Assembly (NCBI GenBank): GCA_017428265.1
Contig: JAFRRD010000013.1
Location: 1-58,372 of the forward strand
Direction: 5' to 3'
Source of the DNA: Lachnospiraceae bacterium
GTDB taxonomy: Bacteria; Bacillota; Clostridia; Lachnospirales; Lachnospiraceae
DNA: 58,372 bases
Made by a program: the position numbers and the translations under genes. The notes beneath the pieces were generated by a model, which saw only the letters and a list, made by a program, of their open reading frames with translations, was not told the origin of the DNA and did no database searches. Below, in pieces: positions 41,348-50,180 of the stretch. Each line of letters opens with the position of its first letter. Within the stretch, counting starts at the first letter, position 1.

Positions 41348-43093
41348 ATGCATCATATCCGATATTATCGATATTTCCGTGCTGTCGCGCTGTGCCTTGT
41401 GCTTTTGCTCCTGCTCGGCGCCTGCGGATCCGCGGATCCGTCCACAGCCGCAAGCCCCGTCATAACCCTTCCGGAGATCACCCCGCCGCCGGTCGCTGCG
41501 GAATCATCCGCTTCAGAGGAACTTACCACGGAAGAGCCGGTGAGAGAAGAGTCGACCGCCGAGCCGGAACCCGTCACCATTGAAGAACATACGCTGCTTG
41601 ACAAAGACGGTATCCGGGTCGTGTTCCGCAGTTTTTCCGAAGACGAGACCGGTTCCAAAGTCGAGATCTATGTGCAAAACGGTACGGAAAAGAATATCGC
41701 CCTGAGCTGCATTTCCCTCTGCGTCAACGCCTATATGATGCCCGAGCCCGCAGCGATCTGTCTGGGCCCGGACAGCGAGCTGAATGACGCCCTGTTTTTC
41801 GACCGCGCGGCACTGGACGAACGCGGCATTCGGGAGATCGGTTCCGTGTACTGCCGCATGAGAGTCATCGATACCGATACCGGTGAGACCCTCGCCGACC
41901 CGGATGCTTACGAGATCAGGACCTCTGCCTACGGCCGCATGGCTGACACCAAGATCTGGGAAGGCAGGGAACTGTACGATGACAACGGCGTACGGATCCT
42001 ACTTACGGATGTGACGAGGACCCGGACCGGCGGCACCTGCTTCAAACTGTATGTGGAAAATAACAGCAAAAAGGATCTTTCCCTGGTCGGCCTGCAGGCC
42101 GTGGTAAACGGCCGCCTGGCTGATGCACCCTATCTCGGCGTTGTCAATGCCGACAGGAAGGCGCTGACCGATCTGGTCGTGTCGAAGAGCTTCAGGGAAA
42201 AGTACGGAATCAGTGATGCGATCGACTCGCTGGAACTGTCTCTCGAAGCGCGCGACGGTGACAACTGGGATCTGCTGTTCAGGACCGGCGCCATCTTCTG
42301 CGATCTGAGCGGCAGGACGCCTTCTCTGTCTTCCAAGGAAGAAGCCGATACCGAGTTCGTTCCCCAAAAAACGATTCTGGGAGGCGAAGCGGTCATCATT
42401 TCCACCCTCGGCTGGATCTCCGCCGCCGGGCACGGTCCCGGCCTGAAGCTACAGATCGTCAACAGTTCCGACATCGACGTCCGCTTCTGCGTGGATAAAG
42501 TCATTGCCGACGATTACCTGCTGAGCAGCTGCGGGATGATCGTTCCGGTCGCTGCCGGCAAAATATCCGAAGCCATCCTGTACCTCGATCAGGATATCCT
42601 GTCCCTGACCGGCAATTCCGAGTTCGGTACCGTCGAGCTTTGCTGCTCCCTGCAGGACGGCGCAACACACGAAGTCCTGAGAACCTATGACCCGATCACG
42701 GTGGAGACCGCCGCCAAGGAACGCGTCGAGGTCGTTTCCCTGAAAGGGAGAACGATCTTCAATGAAGAGGACCTGCAGATCGTGGCCATTGCCTACACCG
42801 GCCTCAGTGAGACGGTCGGCGAACGCCTCTATCTGTGGGTAAAGAACAGTTCCGACAGGACCCTGATACTGGAGCCTTTATACACGAAAGTCAACGGCTC
42901 TTATGTGCTCGGGATCGGAAAACTGACCATCCCGCCCGGAAAGATGACGATCGGCACCTACACGGTCCCCGCACGCGAGACCAAACGGCTCGGCGTCAGG
43001 GAATTCCGCAGCATGGTCATGCAGACGCTGGTCTATGATGAGGCCGGCGAGCTGCAGTTCACGGTGCCGGAAGGCGGGATCACAGTAAAATAA
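41348..43093 (+). CDS. Lipoprotein with four tandem beta-sandwich-like repeats
   Basis: 581 residues. Signal peptide with lipobox LLLGAC (Cys26), then a Pro/Thr/Glu-rich spacer to about residue 75. Four repeats of about 127 residues start near residues 81, 207, 341 and 468. Each opens with an R/K/H-T/E-[LI]-[LYF] turn and ends its first half in a pattern like IYVQNGTEKNIALS, LYVENNSKKDLSLV, LQIVNSSDIDVRFC, LWVKNSSDRTLILE. The N-x-S/T plus beta pattern resembles DUF4352-like immunoglobulin-type domains, though I cannot confirm the family. Probably surface-exposed, perhaps binding or structural. GAGGAGGAG precedes the ATG. Single-gene unit. Confidence 0.8.
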   Translation: MHHIRYYRYFRAVALCLVLLLLLGACGSADPSTAASPVITLPEITPPPVAAESSASEELTTEEPVREESTAEPEPVTIEEHTLLDKDGIRVVFRSFSEDETGSKVEIYVQNGTEKNIALSCISLCVNAYMMPEPAAICLGPDSELNDALFFDRAALDERGIREIGSVYCRMRVIDTDTGETLADPDAYEIRTSAYGRMADTKIWEGRELYDDNGVRILLTDVTRTRTGGTCFKLYVENNSKKDLSLVGLQAVVNGRLADAPYLGVVNADRKALTDLVVSKSFREKYGISDAIDSLELSLEARDGDNWDLLFRTGAIFCDLSGRTPSLSSKEEADTEFVPQKTILGGEAVIISTLGWISAAGHGPGLKLQIVNSSDIDVRFCVDKVIADDYLLSSCGMIVPVAAGKISEAILYLDQDILSLTGNSEFGTVELCCSLQDGATHEVLRTYDPITVETAAKERVEVVSLKGRTIFNEEDLQIVAIAYTGLSETVGERLYLWVKNSSDRTLILEPLYTKVNGSYVLGIGKLTIPPGKMTIGTYTVPARETKRLGVREFRSMVMQTLVYDEAGELQFTVPEGGITVK

Positions 43094-43132
43094 AAAAAGC
43101 GCCTTCTCCTTTGCCGGCTCAGTTCATACGGC

Positions 43133-43163
43133 AAAAAAGCTGCCCATACGGGCAGCTTTTGTA
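43133..43163. terminator. Bidirectional terminator
   Basis: AAAAGCTGCCC, loop ATAC, GGGCAGCTTTT. It separates the lipoprotein gene (+) from the SorC gene (-), which converge. Confidence 0.86.
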
Positions 43164-43182
43164 TTTCCGGCAGTCCGCCGTT

Positions 43183-44148
43183 TTATTTCATGATTTCGCC
43201 GCGTACCAGTTCGTACAGCCTGCGTGCCGTCTGGCTATCGGTGACCAGCACCGTAAAATAACCGGCGCGGGCCGCTGCCAGGATCGATTCAGCCTTGTTG
43301 CCGCCCCCGGCCAGGCAGATCCGCTTTGCCACTTTCTTCATGCTGTCCAGCGGAAAGGCATTGGTCTCGTAGCTTTCGTCATAGGTCAGCTGACTTCCGT
43401 CGGCATAGTAATATTGCGAAAGGATCTCGCCGGCTGCACCGGATCCCAGGAGCCGTTCCCGGCTGGCATCCGAGACCTCCTCGTCGAAGGCCTTGCAACT
43501 GGCATCGATGGTGCCCAAGCCGAAGACTGCGGCGTCCATTTTATTCCAGTAATCACGCAGGTCCCCCAGACGTTTCTGCTCGTAGACCGTCAGCGGGACG
43601 CTCTTTTCGCGATAGATCGCCAGGTTGGTGAAAAAGGGCTCCGCATGCAGGTTGTCGGCCACGCGGTCGACGATCGCGTTGACCTGCAGGTAGGGATTCG
43701 CGCTGGCGCTGACCCCCATAAGCGGCACGACGGTCGCGCCGGACAGCCCCGGCCGGCTGCGCAGCACCGAGGCAAAGCGGTAGACTGTCTCGCCCCAGCC
43801 CACACCGATTACGGACGAACCTTTCAGCATGCGCGGCAGATTGTAGGCGGCCGAACGGGAAATGGAGTCATAGATACGGTTCTGCTTCCAGCCCGGTTCG
43901 GACGGTGCCAGCACGATCTCCTCCAGGTTCAGGTTCTGTACCAGGAAATCTTCGAGCACCTCATCGTCCAGTTCATTGGGCAGCGAGACTTCAATGCGGA
44001 CGATGCCCTGCGTCTTCGCCCGGTCCAGCATGCGGGAGACCTGGGAGCGGGAGATATTCTCCGCCCGGCTGATCTCCTCCTGCGTTTTGCCTTCTTTGTA
44101 ATACTGTTCCGCTATCCGGTACAGCACCCACAGATCGCTGTCCGCCAT
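43183..44148 (-). CDS. SorC-family sugar-binding transcriptional regulator
   Basis: 321 residues. The N-terminal helix-turn-helix (residues 1-55: YYKEGKTQEEISRAENISRSQVSRMLDRAKTQGIV) is followed by the SorC/DeoR-type effector domain, with GVGWGETVYRFASVL, VVPLMGVSA, NAIVDRVADNL, FGLGTIDASC and LAGGGNKAESILAA. These proteins bind a phosphorylated sugar or polyol. I started at 44148, where GGAGGGATC is upstream; a longer in-frame extension reaches back into the terminator of the neighbouring gene. It is the likely regulator of the sugar operon at 45852-57264. Confidence 0.9.
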   Translation of the reverse strand: MADSDLWVLYRIAEQYYKEGKTQEEISRAENISRSQVSRMLDRAKTQGIVRIEVSLPNELDDEVLEDFLVQNLNLEEIVLAPSEPGWKQNRIYDSISRSAAYNLPRMLKGSSVIGVGWGETVYRFASVLRSRPGLSGATVVPLMGVSASANPYLQVNAIVDRVADNLHAEPFFTNLAIYREKSVPLTVYEQKRLGDLRDYWNKMDAAVFGLGTIDASCKAFDEEVSDASRERLLGSGAAGEILSQYYYADGSQLTYDESYETNAFPLDSMKKVAKRICLAGGGNKAESILAAARAGYFTVLVTDSQTARRLYELVRGEIMK

Positions 44149-44170
44149 GATGATCCCTCCTGCATCCTTT

Positions 44171-44223
44171 GCACAAATGTGCCTGTCGGAAAAGAGAATA
44201 GCATCATTTGTCCGAAAATGCAA
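44171..44223 (-). promoter_or_regulatory. Promoter and possible operator of sorC-type gene
   Basis: Minus-strand TTGCAT (44218-44223), 17 nt, TATTCT (44195-44200), with an extended TGC. Between the -10 and the start codon lies the palindrome GCACA-N2-TGTGC (44171-44182), which could allow autorepression. Confidence 0.55.
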
Positions 44224-44235
44224 GCCGGCCGGAAT

Positions 44236-44268
44236 AAAAAGGCGCCGCCCCCGTGGAGGGGCGGCGCC
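44236..44268 (-). terminator. Terminator of the 44293 lipoprotein gene
   Basis: GGCGCCGCCCC/GGGGCGGCGCC stem of 11 bp with a six-base loop, followed on the minus strand by TTTTTATT. Confidence 0.85.
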
Positions 44269-44292
44269 GTGCGCATCCACAGACCTTATTCC

Positions 44293-45744
44293 TTATTTCA
44301 GGATCTCGATCTTGACAGCGCCTTCCAGCGTGTACTTCGGATCCGGCAGGTAGGTGGCATCGATACGGCCGTCCTTGTGGAACAGGAAGATCTTATCCAG
44401 ATCCGCCGCGTCGGTCTGATTGCTGTAGCCGTCCGAGCAGACCACGTTGATGGCCTTGACGCCGGTCGCGCCCATCTTCTCCAGCAGGTCGGCAACGGAA
44501 AGGCCGGCTTCCTCGGTGGCATCATCCTGGACATAGACGATACCGTCGCTGTCAAGCACGAAAACTTCCACGTTCGTCGTGAATTCGCCTCTCTTCTGCG
44601 TTCTGCCGACGGTGTACGGGCCGCGATACTTGGCATCCTGTTCGACGATGTACTTCGCCAGGAAATCGTCAAAGCTGCAGGTCCAGGTCTGGCCGTCAAG
44701 CAGCGAGACGGTGGTCACTTCCTTATAACCCTTGAGTTCAAGAGCATCCAGGACCTCGGTGACCTTGTAACCGACCTGAGCGGAACCCTTGACCGGGATG
44801 ACGATCTCGTCGTCGGTATCGAGCTTGGCCGTCAGGTAGCTGTCTGATTTCTTCTCAGTGACTTCCAGGATCGCGGTGTTAAGGACCGTGATCTTGTAGA
44901 CGATACCGTCTTCGGTCTCGGGAAGGTTATCCTTATCCACGCCGTGAGGAACGATGTACTGGATATCCGTGATGGTGTAGCCGGGCCACGCGACCGAGTC
45001 GGCATCGACACGGCCTTCGTTGAAGTAAATGTTGACGTCCTTCAGATCCTCCTTGAAGATCTCCTCGGAATAACCGTCGATACCGATGAAGTCATAGGAA
45101 TCCGCTTCGACCAGCTTGGCCACGTTGCCCGTACCGCCGATCAGGGAGCCGTGCAGGATGTCCTCGGCATTGTAGCCTTTTTCATCATCATTGCCCAGCA
45201 GGAACGCTTCCGGGCCGACAACGACAAAGCCGACGCCCCAAACCAGTTCATCGACGCGCATGTCCGGTCCGTAAATGAAGCCGTTGTAGTGGTTTTCCTG
45301 CATGTCTTCCGGAACGTCGAGGCAGAGCAGCTGGTCGCGGAGGACCTTGTAGGTCAGTTCCGTGCCGAATTTGGGCGCATAGGTGTAACCGTCATCGTAG
45401 GAAACGATGTAGGCCTTCTGATCGTCCGCAACATTGAACCAGAAATGCCTGTCGGCGATGTTGCCGAGGTTCCAGCCTTTGATGGTCATGTAGTTGGCGT
45501 TGTAGCGCACCTCGTCCGGATCGTTGTAGGTCTGCAGGTCAGCCAGGACGCTGTTCAGCACGTAGACGGTGCCGGCGACTTCCAGCGGGGCTTCGGTCGG
45601 CGCTTCCGTGGTCGGGGCCGCGGTGGTGGGCGCTTCCGTGGTCGGGGCTTCCGTAGGCGCAGCCGTGGTTTCCTTCGGCGAGCCGCAGGCTGTCAGCGAA
45701 AGCACCATGGCCAGCGTCAGAATGAGTGCAAGAGTTTTTTTCAT
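44293..45744 (-). CDS. Secreted lipoprotein of unknown function
   Basis: 483 residues. Lipobox LSLTAC (Cys20), then a spacer made of TEAPTT/AAPTTEAP units (residues 22-52), then about 430 soluble residues. The mature part has short beta-like segments with Tyr/Asp-rich turns. It includes two similar-looking places, FWFNVADDQKAYIVSYDDGYTY and INVVCSDGYSNQTDAAD, which may reflect duplicated domains. I recognise no family. GAAAGGAGAAG precedes the start. It lies 107 bases after the iron-type dehydrogenase gene with no clear terminator between, so it may be the tail of the sugar operon. Confidence 0.75.
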   Translation of the reverse strand: MKKTLALILTLAMVLSLTACGSPKETTAAPTEAPTTEAPTTAAPTTEAPTEAPLEVAGTVYVLNSVLADLQTYNDPDEVRYNANYMTIKGWNLGNIADRHFWFNVADDQKAYIVSYDDGYTYAPKFGTELTYKVLRDQLLCLDVPEDMQENHYNGFIYGPDMRVDELVWGVGFVVVGPEAFLLGNDDEKGYNAEDILHGSLIGGTGNVAKLVEADSYDFIGIDGYSEEIFKEDLKDVNIYFNEGRVDADSVAWPGYTITDIQYIVPHGVDKDNLPETEDGIVYKITVLNTAILEVTEKKSDSYLTAKLDTDDEIVIPVKGSAQVGYKVTEVLDALELKGYKEVTTVSLLDGQTWTCSFDDFLAKYIVEQDAKYRGPYTVGRTQKRGEFTTNVEVFVLDSDGIVYVQDDATEEAGLSVADLLEKMGATGVKAINVVCSDGYSNQTDAADLDKIFLFHKDGRIDATYLPDPKYTLEGAVKIEILK

Positions 45745-45851
45745 GTTCTTCTCCTTTCACGTATTCATGAAATTCTATAGTGTTTTATATTTACCGCGGC
45801 GGCTGCGGCCATGGGGCCTTCGCCCGTCCGCGGATCGTGCTTGTGAAAATG

Positions 45852-47018
45852 TCATTCCCCGAAGCAGCGCCTGAAAATGGCTTCGGCATCTTCCTTCGTG
45901 AACTCGCCGAGGCACGCGGCTTCAGTCGGTCCCCAGGGCAGCGAATGCTCCGCCATCTCGGCGATCTCCTCCTCCGATGCACCGTGGCCGAGGGCTTCGG
46001 CAAGGTCGGTCGGCAGGTTCAGCTCGCGCTGGAACTTCTTCAGGCCTTCGCTCGCGGTCTCCGCACCGAGAAGTTCGGCGAGCCTTCCCAGCTTTCCGGG
46101 GATCTGCCCCTTCGCTTCGATGAATTCGAGGTAGGCCGGCATGATGGCGGCCATGCCTGCCGCATGCGCGAGGTTGAACTTCGCCGACACCGCATGCTCC
46201 AGCATATGGCCGAGCCAGTTCTCCTCATGGCCCACGCCGAGCACCCGACTCATCGCCAGGATCGCGCACCACAGCAGGTTGCTGCGCGCGTCCATGTTGT
46301 CCGGCTCCGCGACCGCAACAGGCGCCCACTTATGCACGGTCTTCAGCAGGCCGAAGCTCATCTCGTCGCTCGCATCCGCTGCCGGATCGTCGTGCAGATA
46401 CTGCTCCAGCACGTGCGAGAAGACGTCGATCGCGCCGAGCGCCGTCTGGCGCGGCGGCAGGGTCTTCGCGAGTTCCGGATCGCAGACCGACAGGACAGGC
46501 TTCACGAAAGGATGGTTGAAGATCAGTTTGTCCTTGCCCGCGCGGTCCGTGATGACGAAGCTTTCGTTGCCCTCCGATCCGGTCGAAGCGATGGTCACGA
46601 CAAGCATGACCGTAAGCGGCCGGTTCTGCGGCTCCTTCACATAGCTCACATAGTCCCAGATGCCGCCTTCCGACGGATTGGTGACGAGAAGCGCCGTGGA
46701 TTTGGCCGAGTCGATGACGCTTCCGCCGCCGACGCCGAGGACGAGATCGCAGCCTTCCCGGCTGCAGACTGCCGCAGCCGTATCGATCTGCTCCGCCGTC
46801 GGATTCGCCGTGCATTTGTCATAGAGGATGTAGGGGATGCCCTTTTCCGTGAGGTCAGCCATCAGCTTTTTCACGACCGGGAGCAGCACGTCCGCGTAGG
46901 TCATCAGGAAGATCTTTTTCGGATCGAACTGCGCGGCATGCTCCGCCGCCCGGCCGCTTTCCCCGGGTCCGAAGACGATCCTCGTGGGGAAGGTGAATTC
47001 AAAGGATTTATAAGACAT
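45852..47018 (-). CDS. Iron-containing alcohol dehydrogenase
   Basis: 388 residues, group III (Fe-ADH) family. NAD(P)-binding GVGGGSVIDSAKSTALL, then STGSEGNESFVI. The metal ligands lie in GAIDVFSHVLEQY (Asp and His) and in GHMLEHAVSAKFNLAHAAGMA (two His). It resembles the butanol-dehydrogenase-like subgroup. I chose ATG 47018: the ORF could start five codons earlier, but family N-termini begin near MSYKSFEFTFPTRIVFG and GAGGCGG is upstream. Its start overlaps the MFS stop. It probably oxidises or reduces an intermediate of the sugar operon. Confidence 0.9.
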   Translation of the reverse strand: MSYKSFEFTFPTRIVFGPGESGRAAEHAAQFDPKKIFLMTYADVLLPVVKKLMADLTEKGIPYILYDKCTANPTAEQIDTAAAVCSREGCDLVLGVGGGSVIDSAKSTALLVTNPSEGGIWDYVSYVKEPQNRPLTVMLVVTIASTGSEGNESFVITDRAGKDKLIFNHPFVKPVLSVCDPELAKTLPPRQTALGAIDVFSHVLEQYLHDDPAADASDEMSFGLLKTVHKWAPVAVAEPDNMDARSNLLWCAILAMSRVLGVGHEENWLGHMLEHAVSAKFNLAHAAGMAAIMPAYLEFIEAKGQIPGKLGRLAELLGAETASEGLKKFQRELNLPTDLAEALGHGASEEEIAEMAEHSLPWGPTEAACLGEFTKEDAEAIFRRCFGE

Positions 47019-48303
47019 TGTCCGCCTCTTCATTTCCGCCGATCTTCGTCAGATCGTGCTTTCTCGAAACATGGAACACGGTGATCAGCACCGCCAGGAC
47101 CATGAAGCCGTTCAGGATATAGAGCCAGCTCGCGTTTTTGCCGTACAGCACGGAGCAGACAGCCGTCACGATGACGCCGAGCCCCGAGGACAGGAGGTTC
47201 GCCGCCGAATAAATGCCGCTGCGGTATTCGCTTTCGGAATAGACCGCAAGCGCGCCTTCCAGCGAGCTCTTGAGCATGCCGTAGCCAAGTGCGAGAACGA
47301 GGGTAGCCGCGATCGCTGTCACGTAGACGCCCGCGGGCACACCGATCATCAGGGCAAAGCCGGCCAGGGTCACGCCGCATGAGACCAGGATCCCCTTCAC
47401 CAGGTTTTTGCTCGAAAAACGCGGGTTGATGAAGACCATGGCCGCCAGCATGCCGCCGTAGTACACGCTCCCGAGGACCGAGCTCTGCATCGTATCCATC
47501 CCCATGCGGTCGGAGAAATAGGGTACGAAATACAGGCTGTAGTTGGTCCCGAGGTTCATGTACACGCAGAAGAATACGTTCGCGAGGGCAAAGGCACGGG
47601 CGACGGGGTTCTTCGCGAGGAACTTCAGGGCGTCGCGGTAGGGCGTCCACAGCTGCTTTACCGTCGTTCCAAAGCCTGCCGGTTCCGCTTTCACCTTCTC
47701 GCGCACCGCCTCGCCGACCTTCGTTTCCTTAAGAAGGATGTGCCGCACGACGATCATCGCCGTGATCACGATGAAGCTCGCGAGCAGGAAGGTCTGTTCG
47801 CCCTTGACGAGGCCCTTGCTTTCCACATAAACGCCGGCGAGCGGCAGGAGCAGGCCCGCCACCACCGTGATGATGTTGAACATGTTGAAGGCCACGATCC
47901 GGCCGTCATCATCCGCGTCTTCGATCATCACGAGGTAATAGCCGACGCTCATCAGACGGTTGGCGTTGAAAAGCACCATCGCGATGAGGGCGAGGCCGAA
48001 GTCCTTCGTGAAGAAATACAGCAGCGGCGGGAGCGCCGAGCTCAGGAAGTCAAAGATCGAAGTCGCGTTCCGCCGGCCCAGCCGGTCGATGACGGGCGCC
48101 GCCAGGAAGGAGAAAAAGGTCGCGGAGACCGTGCCCGCTACCATCAGCGTGCCCAGCTGGACGTCGGTGATCCCCTTCTCCTGCAGGTACAGGCTGATAT
48201 AGTAGGTGTAGAACATGTACGGGATGGCCCAGAAAGGATGCGCGCCGATGCAGACCGCCGCGTTGCCCTTCAGCTTTCCCAGATATTCCTTCACCTTCTT
48301 CAT
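47008..48303 (-). CDS. MFS transporter
   Basis: 431 residues, twelve hydrophobic segments in two halves joined by a charged central loop (about residues 200-225). DRLGRRNATSIFDF after helix 2 is the MFS loop motif. It starts four bases inside the upstream gene (ATGA overlap) and overlaps the dehydrogenase gene downstream. An MFS carrier inside an ABC sugar operon may export a by-product or import a second substrate. The sequence gives no substrate. Confidence 0.85.
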   Translation of the reverse strand: MKKVKEYLGKLKGNAAVCIGAHPFWAIPYMFYTYYISLYLQEKGITDVQLGTLMVAGTVSATFFSFLAAPVIDRLGRRNATSIFDFLSSALPPLLYFFTKDFGLALIAMVLFNANRLMSVGYYLVMIEDADDDGRIVAFNMFNIITVVAGLLLPLAGVYVESKGLVKGEQTFLLASFIVITAMIVVRHILLKETKVGEAVREKVKAEPAGFGTTVKQLWTPYRDALKFLAKNPVARAFALANVFFCVYMNLGTNYSLYFVPYFSDRMGMDTMQSSVLGSVYYGGMLAAMVFINPRFSSKNLVKGILVSCGVTLAGFALMIGVPAGVYVTAIAATLVLALGYGMLKSSLEGALAVYSESEYRSGIYSAANLLSSGLGVIVTAVCSVLYGKNASWLYILNGFMVLAVLITVFHVSRKHDLTKIGGNEEADNVL

Positions 48304-49313
48304 GCGCCGAGCGCCTCCGGATATTTTGATGCAAAGAGTTCGCGGTTCCGTTCCAGGATCCTGTCAAGGACCGCCTGCGGGATATTGTGGCCTCCCGCAA
48401 AGGCCGCCGACAGCGCGCCGGCGAGGGCTGCGATCGTATCGGTATCGCCGCCGATCACGGTGGCGAGCTGAATGGCTTTCCAGACGTCCTTCCCGGCCGC
48501 GGCAAAGAGGGCAAATACCGCTCCCGCAACGTCCGCGGAGGGAAGCCCGGTGCCCCAGAGGCTGTAAACGTGATCGAGCAGTTCTTCCTCGGAAAGCTCG
48601 CGTGCCAGTTTCCGGGCCTCGCGGATCCGCCGCACGGAGCCTGCCGCGCAGCCCGTCCAGGCCGCGTGCGCGATGAGGCGCTTTCCGCCCCGCTCAGCCG
48701 CATCGAAGATCTCCTCCATGCTGCCGCCCAGGAAGGCCGCCCGCAGGGCAAAGCCGTAGGCGCCGGCCGCCTCCAGAGCTTCTGAGGTGTTGTGCGTCGG
48801 CAGAAGGCTCGTCAGGATATTCTCCTCAAGTTCCTCTTCGCTCTGCGCCGTGTTCCACAGGAAAGCCGAGGGCGTGCGCATGATGCCGCCGCAGGTGGTC
48901 CCGCCGATGCCGGCTTCAGCCGCCGGCGTGCCCTTCCGGATCGCTTCCAGCGCCTTCAGGCTGCTCGGGCCGATGTAAAGCTTCTCCACCGCACCGGTCT
49001 CCGCGATCCAGGCTTCCAGTGCCGACAGAACGCCTTCGAGCGTCACGCCGCCGCGTTTTTCGGCCTCCGCGAGGAGGTACAGATTCTGCTCCGTATCGTC
49101 CGTGACCGAGCCGGCAGGCAGGATGTTGTGGGTGACCGACTTTTCCGCCGGGAGCAGCCCTGCCGGAAGGCCGCCGGGCATGTCATCCCCGAAGACCGCC
49201 CGGATGTCCGCCGGGCACATGAATTCGGTGGGCATTCCCATCGCATCGCCGGCGGCAAAGGCCAGCCAGATATCACGGACGCGCTCTGCATCCGTTTTTC
49301 CGCTTTTCTTCAT
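48300..49313 (-). CDS. ADP-ribosylglycohydrolase family protein
   Basis: 337 residues. The DraG-type di-Mg motifs are visible: DIWLAFAAGDAMGMPTE at the N terminus, SVTDDTEQ (metal-binding TDDT), and the C-terminal GGDTDTIAALAGAL. The family removes ADP-ribose from proteins or acts on related N-glycosides. Position in a sugar transport operon favours a small-molecule glycoside substrate over a protein. GGAGGCGG precedes the ATG; it overlaps the MFS start. Confidence 0.9.
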   Translation of the reverse strand: MKKSGKTDAERVRDIWLAFAAGDAMGMPTEFMCPADIRAVFGDDMPGGLPAGLLPAEKSVTHNILPAGSVTDDTEQNLYLLAEAEKRGGVTLEGVLSALEAWIAETGAVEKLYIGPSSLKALEAIRKGTPAAEAGIGGTTCGGIMRTPSAFLWNTAQSEEELEENILTSLLPTHNTSEALEAAGAYGFALRAAFLGGSMEEIFDAAERGGKRLIAHAAWTGCAAGSVRRIREARKLARELSEEELLDHVYSLWGTGLPSADVAGAVFALFAAAGKDVWKAIQLATVIGGDTDTIAALAGALSAAFAGGHNIPQAVLDRILERNRELFASKYPEALGA

Positions 49314-49322
49314 ACCGCCTCC

Positions 49323-50120
49323 TTAAAAGGACGGAAAGTCTCCAAAATTATCTTCCAGGAATTTATACGCGCGCCTCAGTTCCTTCAGCGGCTCGTCGAT
49401 GTACCAGCGGTAGGCCGGTTCCAGCGTGAAATAGCCCTTGTACTGCTTTTCCTCCAGCGCCGCGCGGATGTCCTTCCAGTCAAAGATGCCGTCGCCCGCC
49501 GGCACATGCTTGAACGTGCCGAAATCGCTCATGTGCAGGTGGCAGGGAACGAGCTGGCGCAGGAATTCCGTGGGCTCGCCGTCCGCCTCCTTCACCTCGG
49601 TGGTATCGACCATCGGTTTGATCGAAGGGCGGTCCAGCATCGCGATATAGTCCAGCAGGTCCTTCGCCGTCGGGGCAGAGCGCGGATGGTTTTCCATGGC
49701 CATCGTATAGCCGTAGTCCGCGCAGGTATCCGCAAGCCAGCGCAGATTGTCGATCATCGGCTGGTTCAGGAGCGCGTCATGGCCTTTCAGCGAGGGCACG
49801 TCGTGCGGATGCACCACGAGGATATGGCAGTCCAGGCGTTTGCCCATGCCGAGCAGCTTTTTCGCATAAATGCGGCTGTCCGCAATCATGGACGGGGTGC
49901 AGTTGTACTGCATGCCGAAGAACACCAGCGGATAGTGGATCGAGCCGAGCAGGATCCCCGTCTTTTCAAAGGCAAGGGCACTCTCCTCGGACACGTCCGA
50001 AAGCGCCTGCGGCATCAGTTCCGCGCGCGGAAAGCCCGCGTCGTGGATCAGCTGCAGCGCGGTCACGCTGTCATAAGGATACAGCGCGCCGGTCGAAAAT
50101 GAAAATCTTTCTTTACCCAT
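49323..50120 (-). CDS. Sugar phosphate isomerase/epimerase (xylose isomerase-like TIM barrel)
   Basis: 265 residues, AP endonuclease 2/IolE-type fold. Metal-ligand candidates are ILVVHPHDVP (His), AMENHPRSAPT (Glu), MVDTTEV (Asp), HLHMSDF (His) and FTLEPAY (Glu), in the order expected for the family. It probably isomerises or epimerises a ketose or sugar acid from the operon. GGAGGAGAA precedes the start. It lies downstream of the binding-protein gene, separated by a strong hairpin. Confidence 0.9.
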   Translation of the reverse strand: MGKERFSFSTGALYPYDSVTALQLIHDAGFPRAELMPQALSDVSEESALAFEKTGILLGSIHYPLVFFGMQYNCTPSMIADSRIYAKKLLGMGKRLDCHILVVHPHDVPSLKGHDALLNQPMIDNLRWLADTCADYGYTMAMENHPRSAPTAKDLLDYIAMLDRPSIKPMVDTTEVKEADGEPTEFLRQLVPCHLHMSDFGTFKHVPAGDGIFDWKDIRAALEEKQYKGYFTLEPAYRWYIDEPLKELRRAYKFLEDNFGDFPSF

Positions 50121-50134
50121 CGGTTCTCCTCCCC

Positions 50135-50169
50135 GTGCGGCAGCGGTCCTCGCGGACCGCCCGCCGCAC
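50135..50169 (-). repeat. Stable stem-loop after the binding-protein gene
   Basis: Minus-strand GTGCGGC .. GCCGCAC outer arms enclosing GCGGTCC/GGACCGC, with no U-tract. It lies 11 bases after the binding-protein stop. Such hairpins often protect the mRNA of the receptor so that it is made in excess over the permeases. Confidence 0.7.
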
Positions 50170-50180
50170 GCGTTAAATCA

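Noticed and set aside
43111-44847. 578-codon open frame on the plus strand
   Set aside because: Antisense to the SorC regulator and the 44293 lipoprotein and crosses two terminators. No ribosome site and no motifs.
45780-47084. 434-codon open frame on the plus strand, and a similar one at 48792-50102
   Set aside because: Antisense to the iron-type alcohol dehydrogenase and to the ADP-ribosylglycohydrolase and TIM-barrel genes. Arg/His-rich shadow products.
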